DNA from: Cucumis sativus
Taxonomy: Eukaryota > Streptophyta > Magnoliopsida > Cucurbitales > Cucurbitaceae
DNA: 64,000 nucleotides
NCBI RefSeq assembly: GCF_000004075.3
Contig: NC_026660.2
Location: forward strand, 21,889,498 to 21,953,497
Reading direction: 5' to 3'
This document shows positions 50,134-61,263 of this stretch, one piece after another; positions within the stretch are counted from its first letter, which is position 1; each line of letters starts with the position of its first letter. A model generated the notes under the pieces. It was not told where the DNA came from. It saw only the letters and a program-made list of their open reading frames with translations, and ran no database searches. The position numbers and the translations under genes are program-made.

Positions 50134-51520
50134 GTAGGGTTAGCCAAAGAAGCTGAAAACACAAAACTCATGTCAAAGCAAAGTCTCTGCAAACAATTAG
50201 GAAATAACAAATAAGATAAGAGATTAGCCTATGGCAAAGACATTAGATTCTCAAAACAAGGTTTTTTTTTACATGTTTCAATCTTTTAAGAATGATGAAT
50301 GTCCACGCCAACTTACACACACCTCGATTAATCTCATGAGACTATCCACTTGAACCTACAACATTTGCATGTCAAGGAAATTTGTAGGATATTAAATCCT
50401 AGATAGGTAGTTAGCCACCGTGAATTGAATCCATATCCTCTTTTAACCCTTTATCAATGTCATACTCCTATTTACCATAGGCCAACTCATGACTATTGTT
50501 TTTTCCATATTCATATGATGAAAGTTCTCAATAATTTGATAACCTGTCCACACTAATGATGGTTAGAATAAACTTACTTTAAAACTGAACCACGCATCTG
50601 AACAAGCAAAGAAGTGTGAAGTTATCACATACATATATGATATATCCATGCACTAGCATGGAGGAACATTAAAGCCAAGGCACAGAACCAAACTCTCTTG
50701 CTAGTTGCTAGTCATTCATAATAATAGCAACTAGTAGCATGACAACAAAATAACACGGAAGGCTTCCACGTATGTGTATCTAGAAAAAGAAGAATTCACA
50801 GCAGCTCAGGCCTCCACTTGACTTGACATTTGAAGTTGTTGGTGATTTTGGTAAGAGCAAAATATTAAATAGCAGGCTAAGAGCAAAACCAACTACATCA
50901 GCAAGATAAATAATGTTCTCAAAATCTGGCTAAAAGTAAAAATAAAATTTTACTAACATACAAAGGCAATCATAAACAATGGAGTACAGAAATAACACAA
51001 ACTCATGAAGGGTGCAGACTGAAGTACATCTCAATTCAAGAGATGTTCAGATGGAAAATAGGCAATTATCAAGAAAAGGACAACGCCCGCAATACCTTTC
51101 AACAATTTTCAAACAAACATGTAATTAGTCAGATGGAGTTCTCAAGACCAGCTTGCCTTCCAGTTCATAACTTTACAGATATGAATTATGAACCACAATA
51201 AAGGCAGATGATTCAGAATTCAGAGTACAAATAATTTTCTCGAAAGTGTGTTGAAGGGGAATGATTAACCAAGCAGAAACAGAATGCAAATAACTTGAAG
51301 TCATACAGCCTACAAGCATACACCACAGACCCAAAGCCAACCAACAAAAATCTAACTTTCAAAAACCCTAACCCAATGCCAAAATTCTCATCACTACATG
51401 TATATAAACTATAATTGGCACAAAATTCTGAATCCATTCATATCGAATTCCTTCTAGATCTAATTAATTTGATACAACAGCTGAATTTCCAGATAGAAGA
51501 AATAAAGCACGAGAAAACAG

Positions 51521-51600
51521 TTGAATAGACTTAAATTCTCCTAGAAAACGTTGGATTCTGTTGAATAGACTTAAATTCTCCTAGAAAACGTTGGATTCTC
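51521..51600. repeat. 40-bp tandem duplication
   Basis: Two adjacent 40-base copies beginning TTGAATAGACTTAAATTCTC differ only at the last base. They lie inside the leader intron of the 76-aa gene, about 250 bases from its donor. The near-identity implies a recent event. Confidence 0.95.
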
Positions 51601-51960
51601 ACTGGAATGAAAAAGAAAACACAACCCAAAAAGAGAATGATACTGAATAATTGAATTTTCTGGCAGATAGCACAAACAGTGGTTACTTGTAAATGAGCGT
51701 ATGGATTCTTTTCTTCGCCATTTGAATATTCATGACAACAAGAAAAGAGAGAGAATCGGCGAACTGGGGCACACTCAAAAAACAGTAAAACCAAAGAACA
51801 CGTCGAGGAGGACGGCCGGAAAAAGAAAGATAACTTAGTACTCACCTTCGCCGTAGCTCGTAGCCGGATTGACGGTATCGAAGTGACGTGAACGGACGAC
51901 GTACGGTAGCAATTTTTACGCCAATTTTATCTGTTCGAATTGCAAATAAACGAGAAACGC

Positions 51961-53984
51961 GAAAAGTCCATTTCACCCTTTGATTCATTACGATATATTT
52001 GGTAAACAGTCCTTACAAAAATAGAAAAAAAAAATCTTATAATTATTATAGATAACAATTCGATAGTCGCATTATATAGTTAATTTTGTCATATTTACAA
52101 TATATAAAAAATAGGTGTTATAAACCACAATATAAAAAAGAAAATGGTCATATTTTCAAATATTTTATGCTATATTTGAAAATGCAAACTTTGGTTAGGT
52201 GTAGCATTAAAAATATATTTTAATGATACATCTTACTCATTTGTCGGATCAAAATTTGTCGTACCAACTTTTGTAAGAAAAACAATTTTTTTAAAATGGT
52301 TATTTTTAAATAGAACAACATGAACTAAAATATTTACAAAATATCATTATCTAAACGGTAGGATTTTCAAAAGTTATATCATTTAAAATAATTTCTCCTT
52401 TGAAAAATAATTTGGATACAACTAATGATACATTCAATTAAAAATGGAAAGTTTACAAAAATAGCAAAAAAAAATATGATACTCATGTTACTTACACTTT
52501 TAAAATAACAAGCAGATTACCATCTTATTATAGTATGAATTATAGTCATATTTGTCAAATTTGCAATACAAAAAAAAAAAAAATGAAAGAAAATCGGTTG
52601 CCTTAGGTACAAAGTTGTTATTATTATTGTTCATGTGTTTAGTTTGTAGATAGTTTGGTATAGTGGATGAATTGCGTTACATTTGTGATTAGAAGAGATG
52701 GTGTGGTAATTATATAGCCATGCATGACTCATTAAAGGTAAAATTCCTACAAGTTTATGACAACTTTCTCTCATTTTCTTTCAACTTTTAAACCTTTTCA
52801 AAGAATATGCAATGTATCTTCCAACTAATTTCTTTTTTTTCTTTCAAAGTATATACACATCAAGAAATGGTCAATTAAATTTGTTTATCTGCCCTATCTC
52901 CCTTTTGGTATGAACAGAACAGAAGCTTCCCTTCCTTATCAACCACTTCTATGTCTATCTTTTCTACCAAATCTTAAATTTAAGCAAAAATAAAATAAAA
53001 TAAAATAAAATAATTAAGCGATAAAATAAATGTATATAAATATAGCTAAACCTTATAGTTTATAAGTGATAGAAACCGATAGATATGGACATCGTCTATA
53101 AGTATCTTTGAACATTATTTCATAGTTATAAGATAATATCAATCGTGTGCGAGTTAATTAAACTATGAAAATAAATGTTGGAGTTGTAGACATGTTTTCG
53201 AAAGGATATGATATAAAATGTATTAATTTGATTATAATATATTTCCATAAAGCAAATAGTTCCTTTAATCAATTACTTTCCTTTATGATCATATTCTATG
53301 ATTTAATTAAGATCACCTTGACGAAAACTTAAGATAGGTAAAAAGAAAAAAGCACACCGCCCCACTTTGCTATTCATAACAATTCTTCTTTTTCTAAAAG
53401 TATATAACTCCAAAGCAAAAAATTTGAAGAAAAACGGAGAAACATAAGCTTAATTTTTTTAATTAAAAAAACGAAAGATTATCAAACGAGACTCCAAAAC
53501 CCTACTACGATCATATTATGAAGCAATTACATGTATATATTATGACAACCTCATTCCAATTCAATGATGGTACAAATACAACCTAATTTTCAACAACCAA
53601 TCCTACTTGATGATCTCCCATTTTTCTAGCATAATATAAAAGTAGTAATTCAAACTATAAACATGATGATTTGTTATACATTTCCTTCGTATATTAATTA
53701 AAATGTCAAATTTCAAACTTGTTTGCTATACCAAACTCTCTCCCACCCTAATCTTACATCTTTCACATAAATAATTACACAAAGAAAATAAATAAATCAA
53801 AACCATGATATAATATATTATTAATTAATCTCTAATCCAAAGACAAAGAAAGTAGATGAGAGTACTTTAGATTACATTATATTAATTAATCAATATCCCG
53901 AGAGCTTCTCTCTGGCTTACCCAAAATACCGACATAAAATATTTTCTTTCCCAACTCGGAAAAAATTGAATTAATTAATTAAAA
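51961..53984. other. Intergenic region with degenerate AT-rich dispersed elements
   Basis: Two stretches, about 51990-52190 and 52440-52575, carry the words TACAAAAATAG, GTCATATTTAC/GTCAAATTTGC and TTTGAAAATG that also mark the ends of the 33-34 kb element. They look like eroded copies of one family of small elements. The rest, to 53984, is AT-rich DNA with no gene and includes a short AAAAT tandem run near 52990-53010. Confidence 0.45.
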
Positions 53985-54094
53985 AAATTGTTTTTAAATA
54001 TAGCAAAACTACTCAACAAAAAATATTTTAAAATATAGATTACTATATTTTAAAATATTTTTTGTTCAAGGAGTTTTGTAATTTAAAACAATTT
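53985..54094. repeat. 110-bp foldback next to the NHL stop codon
   Basis: The arms of about 50 bases pair with a few mismatches: the inner 24 bases (AACAAAAAATATTTTAAAAT on one side) are exact around a 6-base loop GATTAC, and the outer parts (AATTGTTTTTAAATATAGCA versus AATTGTTTTAAATTACAAAA) are imperfect. It ends 19 bases from the stop codon of the minus-strand NHL gene, so it should be transcribed in its 3' UTR. It resembles a miniature inverted-repeat element. Confidence 0.8.
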
Positions 54095-54112
54095 CTCTAA
54101 TTAGAAAAAGTT

Positions 54113-54751
54113 TCAAACTTCAACGTTGCAGCTTTGAACAATTTGAAACTTCATAGCTGAACCAATAGCAATGGCACGATCAGGGTTTCCGAACTTAATA
54201 AACGCTGGACAATTTACATTCAAATGATACCTGCCCGAAATCCACGTCCCAACTTTCCACTTAACCTGCCCATCAATCTTCACATTAAACAAAACAGCTC
54301 CAACGTTCCGGTCCTGTTGCAACGACATAGCGACGTCGGGAGCGACAGGAACTGCATCACCACTAAGGAACGGAGACCAAACGACAACATCGCGATGACC
54401 TTGGTACGTAGAAGGGAGAAGCGTAGGAAGTGTAACTTGCTGGCCACGATAAGCGCCGTACACATCCATTGTGAGATAGTAAATGCCAATGCGATCGTTG
54501 GGATTACGTGAAGAGATAGTGACTTGCAAATCGAGGGATAAGAGATTAGGGGTAACAGATGCGTTGAGGCCGAAAACGGTGACGTCTTGGAGGATGAAGT
54601 GTGGTTTTGACGGGCGAAGAACGGCCCAGACAATGAAGATTATAATACCGACGATTATGATTAAAATCAAGAGAACGATGCCGAGACGGCGGAGGAATTG
54701 TTGGTAGTCGTCTTCGTGGTGGCCACAATCTTTGTCATCTTTGGCACTCAT
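54113..54751 (-). CDS. NHL: NDR1/HIN1-like protein, NHL1/NHL12 subgroup
   Basis: Single-exon protein of 212 residues. An acidic/His N-terminus is followed by one membrane helix (about 23-45, LGIVLLILIIIVGIIIFIVW). The outer part is the LEA_2/WHy-like domain, with NHL signatures RNPNDRIGIYY (82-92), the STYQGH motif (114-119) and VVVWSPFL. Residues KWKVGTWISGRYHLNVNC near the end match the NHL1/NHL12 subgroup rather than NHL3/NHL10. The family acts at the plasma membrane or plasmodesmata in defence and stress responses; the role of this member is not known. A TATA box lies 58 bases before the ATG. A foldback sits in the presumed 3' UTR. Gene order fits At5g22200 and At3g11660 (NHL1). Confidence 0.93.
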   Translation of the reverse strand: MSAKDDKDCGHHEDDYQQFLRRLGIVLLILIIIVGIIIFIVWAVLRPSKPHFILQDVTVFGLNASVTPNLLSLDLQVTISSRNPNDRIGIYYLTMDVYGAYRGQQVTLPTLLPSTYQGHRDVVVWSPFLSGDAVPVAPDVAMSLQQDRNVGAVLFNVKIDGQVKWKVGTWISGRYHLNVNCPAFIKFGNPDRAIAIGSAMKFQIVQSCNVEV

Positions 54752-54808
54752 AGTTTGGGATGATGATTAAACAATGTGATTACAGATGGTGAAGATGGGG
54801 AAAGGGGT

Positions 54809-54816
54809 ATTTATAA
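54809..54816 (-). promoter_or_regulatory. TATA box of the NHL1-type gene
   Basis: Reads TATAAATA on the minus strand, 58 bases before the ATG, predicting a leader of about 25-30 bases. Confidence 0.6.
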
Positions 54817-54829
54817 CAATGTTTGGAAG

Positions 54830-57600
54830 GGAATTTGGAAAAGAAATAGAAGAGGGAAGAGATGTGTAAAGTGATAAAGTTTGGAGGGTCCAAAGTGGGA
54901 GAAGAGGACGAAGAAAAGGGTATATTCATTATTCAGTTGGTTTTCCTTTTGGTGGATACATGAGAGTATATGCGTGTGCCTTACCTTATCTCCCTCTTGG
55001 AAAGATGCCAAATATACTTTATAATATATAGTTTTACATTATTAGATTAAACTACTATACAACGTTTTTTCTTTGTATCGGTAGATGTAGTTGATATATA
55101 GTTTATTTCTAGTATATAACGAGGGAAGAATGTTTGTTACATTGTGACGATCTCATTCAATAACTTTTTATACTTTAAAATCTCATTGAATAAATAAGAT
55201 TTGTATTACTTTTTAAAGATGGTGTTTTTTAAATATATAATCAAAATATTTATAAATACAACAAAGTTTTCTATCTATTTATGATAAACAATTTTAGAGT
55301 TTTATATATGTCAATAATACATATAAGTCCAGACAGTAGTTTATAATGATAAACAATTTACTGTCACGTCTATCATAGATAAACGGTTATATTTTGTTAT
55401 AATTTTTTTTTTTTTGAAAAACTTTTTTTTCCTATTCTAACATGATTAAAGATAGTAATTGAAAGAAAGTAACAAGATAAAAGGAAAGTTAGAATAAAGA
55501 GTGTTGAACTAACATTGGGCCATATATAACCCCTCGACAAGCAATTAAGACATTCACTAAGGAAATTGAATCCCACTCCCACAAGCTAACAAAACTAAAC
55601 ATAAATAAAGGTATACACATAGATCATTGACTCTAACAAAATTAGGTGTATTGTGACTAAAAAGTAGAAGATAAGTTCTAGCCAAACAAACAAAATAATC
55701 ATTAAAAAAAACCCCACCTTATTACATTTCAATAAAATGGTAGCATGACCTTATAAAGTTGCATCTAAATTGTTAAAGTTAAACCTTAAAAGACGATACA
55801 AAAGTAAATACTTCCATAGGTAAGAGGGAATGATAATGTATATTAATGATAACAATAATGTTCATAAAATGAGTAGCAATTAAGAGTAATTAAGGGGTAA
55901 TGTGTGGATTTTGAGAAGAGATTTAATAATGAAAGCCATGCATGCATATATATGTGTAAAATGCTATTTTATAGTTAATAGTTAGGTTTAGAAAGTTGGT
56001 AAGGACAGTGGGAATTTTGAGGATCCAATTGAAGAAATATTTGGTAATAATTTGGTGACAAATTCCATAAAAGTTGGTGTTTTATTTTGATTAATGACAT
56101 TTGAAAATGTTTGGTAACATAAAATTTGAAGGTCTTTTTGGTAATAAAGCAAACAAAAAAGTGATATCAACTATAGACTTTATTATATTCCATATAGAAG
56201 AAGATAAAATAGCCTACTAGTATCCAATTAAAATAATTATAAAAAAAAATTCCTTTTTTGTTTTTGAAGATAAAAATGTAATTTAATTATATATGAACAA
56301 ATTTATTGGCTTAAGATAGATTTAAATTAGAGAGGTAGAAAACTCTACCGTGGTTTTGTTCTATGAAAGTGTAAATATTTTACAAAATATATATATATTT
56401 TTGAGAAAAAAGCTTTAAAATATTGTATTTAATGATGCATTTTAGGGTCAACAAATATGTGTCGAGACATAATATTAAAAATTGTTCTTAATTAAGGTAT
56501 ATCTTGAATTTTGAATGTGTATACATTTCTTTAGATATTGAATAATAAGATAAGAATTTGTTAAAAACGATATTTAAAAGTTCAATAGTGATCTATCGTT
56601 TACCTACTAAATTGACTTGAATTTATTTTACGTTACTTTTGAACCTAATTAAGCTAAGTTGTATGAGATTATTAATCAATTTTCTATTATGTTTAAGGTT
56701 TAACATAGATGCTATATATTAAACTCACACGTGGTAGAGATAACAACCTTTTAGGAAAATAGTATATGAGATTGTCCGCTATGAAACATAATAAACCTTT
56801 GTGATATATTACTTATGGGTTTGGTTTTTTTGATATAGAAAACAGTCCCTCCCTAACTGCATGCGTATGAGTTGATTTTTCGATTGTGGATTATAAAACT
56901 TTGGTTTAAATTTAAAAATTTGTAATTACGAGGAAGGAAAAGAAAAGAAAAGAAGTAATTGAAATGGGAGAGGAAGAGTTGAGAGAATAAAAAATGAGAG
57001 AAAGGGAAAGACAATAAGAGGAATAAAGTGAACAAAAAGAAGAAGATGAGAACTCTTCACCGTCAAACAGATTCCACAGATGGAATTTTCCCAACTAAAA
57101 TAAAGTAGAAAAAGGATATTAATTTATACTGTATATATATGTAAAAAAATAAATAAATAAAAAGCAAGAAAAGAATCTTCATGATCAGATTAGGTTTAAA
57201 ATTGTGTTAAAATTGATACTAATGCAGTAATTTTAAAAAATAATTATTACAGTATATGGGATATTGTGAAACTTTTATAAAGATTTAATCCTGTTTTCTT
57301 TTTTCTTTTTAAAAAATCTAGTAAGAATATTTTAGATTTTTATTTTTAATGAGGAAAGATCAATCCCTACTATTAAATCAAGCCATGTCACAATTTTACC
57401 ATTAATATTCACTCACGTTTTTAAAAAATGTAAAAAGTTCTATAAACTCGTTGATTTTTTTAAAAAAACAAAAATCTAAGTTTTGAGAAAACAATTAGAA
57501 CTCAAATTTAAATAAATGTATATGACTTTTTTTTTTAACCACTTCTCAAGAAAAGAATATTAGAGAGAAAAATCATAAGACCAGCTTAAAGCACTTGTTT
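54830..57600. other. Intergenic region, AT-rich, no gene seen
   Basis: Promoter of the NHL1-type gene, then AT-rich DNA. Bases about 55200-55440 contain two copies of ATGATAAACAATTT and words such as TCTATCATAGATAAAC, resembling another eroded small element. Short frames at 55397-57094 are low-complexity. Confidence 0.5.
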
Positions 57601-57605
57601 AAGTT

Positions 57606-57688
57606 TAAAGAATTATTTGATAAAATTTAAAATATAAAAAATAACCATAAAGAATTATTTGATAAAATTAAAATATAAAAAATAACCA
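57606..57688. repeat. 42-bp tandem duplication
   Basis: Two adjacent AT-rich copies starting TAAAGAATTATTTGATAAAA differ by one base of length. The flanks are intergenic. Confidence 0.93.
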
Positions 57689-57899
57689 TAAATGACAAAA
57701 CTACTAAAAATATTGATATACAATAATAAAACATTTTGAAAGGGATATATATAAGTAAGAGTTTGCGTCTCGAAATATAATAATAAAGCATTCACATAGT
57801 ATTCAAATCTTGAAAATTTAGAGAAGAAAAAACAAGGGATAAAGATTAACATAATAAAAAGCTCAAACATAGTTCTAACCAGTAAAAATTAATAATAAT

Positions 57900-60270
57900 G
57901 ACAAATACAATAAACTCGACTACAAGCAAAAAAATTCAAATTCCAAATTCGTGGACTGAATTAATATAAAACAAAACAGCAAAAGTCTCTTGGGTGCTTC
58001 GGGTTTGGAGTATAGAATATTTCAGATTAAAGAAAACATGTCAAGAAAGATGAAAAGTATACATATAGCTATGGTAAGTAAACGTTTATTTTTATAATTG
58101 GATTATCAAACAAAGAGTGAACACACAATAATCTATTCCACCCCTACATGAATATGCAAATACTCCAAAATCTCACATGGGTTTGTCCTTCAAAAATGCA
58201 ATATTAGAGAGCAAATCTATTTAAAGATTCAAATTGTGGAACAAACATAGGCATGAATCATGTTATAGTACAAAGAGTTGTCCATTTCTAGCTGAAAGAA
58301 GTAAACTGCCACAGCATAGCACTCATTCCAAGGCTCCCTAAAGCGTCCAATCAGACAGTACAGAAGCTTTTAAGTAGCTTGCTGTTATTGGTTAGTAGTG
58401 TCACCCAAAAAGATTCCTATTTAGCATTTACAATTAACAAAACCACATCACCATCATTAATTCCTCTAATTTCAATAATACAAACTACTTGGGTGATGAT
58501 TTATAAGACTGATTCAAAAACTAGGCAGCAACGTTACAGATTCTGACAGAAGTATCATTTCATTTAATTAAGTCACGTTCCTATATTGACTGGCACTAGT
58601 GGCAAACACCACCATCCCTAAGTTCTAACTCGAACTCAGTGGATTGGTAGACAATCTATCACAGAATCACACATCTGTAGACACGAAAGAAAAAATAAAG
58701 AAAATCCCCCACATTTCAAAAGTTCTGTTCTTACTGCTACCAACTATTGACGCAAATACAATATCAAACATTATATCGTAGTGTAGGAAACCACACTTCA
58801 AATAAGAGAACCAATGGAACATGGCCGGGTCAGATTTCTGCCTAGTATTGTCATCAGAGAAATTTTTGTTAAAAGAGCTAATGTACTTCAATAGTTTGAA
58901 TCGACATTAACATACCTCTCTGTGTTACTCTTCTGTCTGTGGCATAGAGATAGTGAATGTATGAAGCTAAGAGGACAAGACTAAGAAGAGAAATAACCGT
59001 GTGACTCAATTACTAAACGAACCTTTGATGTGGGAAACTCAACCTATCTTGCTTGATTTGAAGTTTGAAACTAGCCAGGCATGATTAGAGTGCAGCACAT
59101 TCGGACCGAGGTGGGAGGAAATAATTTAAAGAGAGATATGAGAAGTTAATTAAAAAAACTAAATCAACAATCTCAACCCAAGCCTACAAGCGTACCTAAA
59201 AATAACCAACAACCAACTTCGTTTACTGAACATGCCTATCCTCCCTCTCATCTCTAAAACCTCATTACACATGCCCCACACTCCGATCCCTCATATCCTA
59301 CTTCCATCTGCTCAGCTCACCTCTTAATCCAAAACAAACAAAGTTTTCAGTCAACAAGACATTCCACCAAGCTGACATTGTTGGTTTGGATGACTACTAA
59401 TTTTCAGGCCTTACATTGGAGAACACTACTCAAACAAGAGAAGAATGAACCGAGGAGGATTATTGAGTCAATAGGAACCATTATCCCACTACTCATAAGG
59501 ATCTTCAGAAGTAAGAATTTTGAATTTAAGCAACGACAAATAAGAGGTACTCACTGAATCAGTGGAAAACATTGTGAAAATTTTATTACTAGAGAATGGA
59601 ACTAATTCCCAAAGAACATTTGAAACCGCTACAAAATTTCCTAGTCACTAATAACCTGCAAAGAAACCCCCTACTTTCATGAACTGATACGCATTGTAAA
59701 TATGTAGAAAGTACACATTGCAGCCTAACTTCTGTAGCAGAAACTGTGAACAGAGCACTAATTGCCTCAATCAATGGATATACCTATGTACTTGTAAAAT
59801 TTAACCCGACAACAAAATAAGCAACAAAATCAAGTTTTATGCAAGCACCTACAGGTATTATAGTACAACCATGACCCAATCAATTCAGAAACAATTAACT
59901 TGGGAGTGAACTAAAAGCAATAATATAATTGGATTAACAACCGTGGTATGAACTGAATTGCAATGAACTAATTGGAATATCATCAAGTGAAGAGAAGAAA
60001 CAAAAAAAATGGTGTCCATATCCTGCCTGCATACACAAACATAAATTCTTAACTTCGTTACAGTTCCCTCAGTTCAGGATCCTAGATTGATACATCTCAA
60101 TAAAAGAAGAAGAAACCATTTACCTTATTCCAAGAAAGAGGAGATAAGAAATCAACATCAGAATCAGATAGCAAAAATTGTATTATAAACTATACAACCT
60201 CCACTTAAAGACTAGTACTACAACTCACTCATAGCCTAAAAAATCCATGTACATTTACGCCTACATGAAT

Positions 60271-60301
<31 letters not shown>

Positions 60302-60376
60302 GTAAAATTAAATCCCTTTTAAACATGGGGTTAAGTGGTATTAAATCAAGAGCTAACTATAAAAGCAGAAAATCAC
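57900..60376. other. Less AT-rich stretch downstream of the second NHL gene
   Basis: About 2.4 kb with higher G+C than the intergenic norm and few poly-A/T tracts, lying on the 3' side of the minus-strand NHL gene. No frame longer than 75 codons is convincing on either strand. It may be a long 3' UTR, a non-coding transcript or introns of an unrecognised gene. A 26-base T run at 60276-60301 marks its right part. Confidence 0.4.
60276..60301. repeat. Poly-T run of 26 (poly-A on the minus strand)
   Basis: Lies about 75 bases beyond the stop codon of the minus-strand NHL gene. It could be a retroposed poly-A tail or a slippage-grown tract. Confidence 0.9.
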
Positions 60377-61123
60377 TCATATGCCGACTCTGCAGGCTCT
60401 TGATTCACCTATCAACTTACCGGAACCGCTGCTATTCGACGACGAGAAGCTAACCGAGAGGTCCTCGCAAAGCACCCTAAGCAATCGCCTCCTGGTCCTC
60501 CACCAACCTGCTCGGAACCCAACACGAGCCGAAATCCCTACATTGAATTTGATGGTCCCTCGTCGGCGGTCATCATTAATTTTATTCAGAGAAGAAGCTT
60601 CGACGTAAGCAGAAAGAGCGGAGAAAGAAGCATTAACAACCGATTGAGTCTTCTTCTCCTGGGCGAATGGAGGGACTCGGGTGTCGGTAAGGAACTCGTT
60701 ATTGTAAAAAAGGGTGGAATCGATAAAGTCGTAAGAAACGGTCATTTTCTTGTTAGGATTGAAGACGGAAAAACCAATGAACCAAGAGGCGGAGAGGGTC
60801 TTAGCAGCAGTGGAGAAGTTGGTAACTTGAAAAGAGTCGACACGAAACTCAGGGAGTTGGGGACGGAGAACAAGCCAGATAATGAAAAGAATAACAGCAG
60901 TGATGATGAAGACGACGATAATTCCAGCAATAAGGGCTCGAAGAAATGAGAGGCGAGCATTGTGATGGGTAGAATCGTAGGGGTTGGCGTATTGGGTAGG
61001 ATAGGAATAAGGAGGAGCAGCGTAGGGATAAGCTTGAGCCTGAGGGTGAGAATTGGGGGGCGGAGGTGGTCGGCCGTTGGGGTAGGCAGGGTAGCCAGTG
61101 ACGGGGCGGGAGGGGTCAGCCAT
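60377..61123 (-). CDS. NHL: NDR1/HIN1-like protein with proline-rich N-terminus
   Basis: Single-exon protein of 248 residues. Residues 1-50 are a Pro/Tyr/Ala-rich cytosolic tail (GYPAYPNGRPPPPPNSHPQA). One membrane helix spans about 63-86 (LIAGIIVVFIITAVILFIIW). The LEA_2 domain follows, starting LRPQLPEFRVDSFQVTNFS, with the NPN motif in FSVFNPNKKMTVSYD (119-131). A basic stretch (GFRAGWWRTRRRLLRVLCED) and a Ser/Gly-rich segment lead to the C-terminal Cys. The family comprises plasma-membrane proteins of the NHL group, many stress- or pathogen-linked; this member lacks the YQGH motif of the NHL1 type and belongs to a different subgroup, so the two neighbouring NHL genes are not a recent tandem pair. 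A TATA-like element lies at 61255-61263. Confidence 0.9.
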   Translation of the reverse strand: MADPSRPVTGYPAYPNGRPPPPPNSHPQAQAYPYAAPPYSYPTQYANPYDSTHHNARLSFLRALIAGIIVVFIITAVILFIIWLVLRPQLPEFRVDSFQVTNFSTAAKTLSASWFIGFSVFNPNKKMTVSYDFIDSTLFYNNEFLTDTRVPPFAQEKKTQSVVNASFSALSAYVEASSLNKINDDRRRGTIKFNVGISARVGFRAGWWRTRRRLLRVLCEDLSVSFSSSNSSGSGKLIGESRACRVGI

Positions 61124-61254
61124 GAGAGATCGGAGAGTGAAGAAAGAGGAAGAGAGGTTGAAGAAGAAGATGGAAAGTATAGGGTTCTTGGAAGGATGTT
61201 TCGGGGAATTCGGTGTGTAGGGAAATCTTAGTAATTAAGCCACCAATTTCCTGA

Positions 61255-61263
61255 ATTTATATA
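61255..61263 (-). promoter_or_regulatory. Possible TATA box of the second NHL gene
   Basis: TATATAAAT on the minus strand, about 130 bases before the ATG at 61123, in a sharp drop of G+C. Confidence 0.4.
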
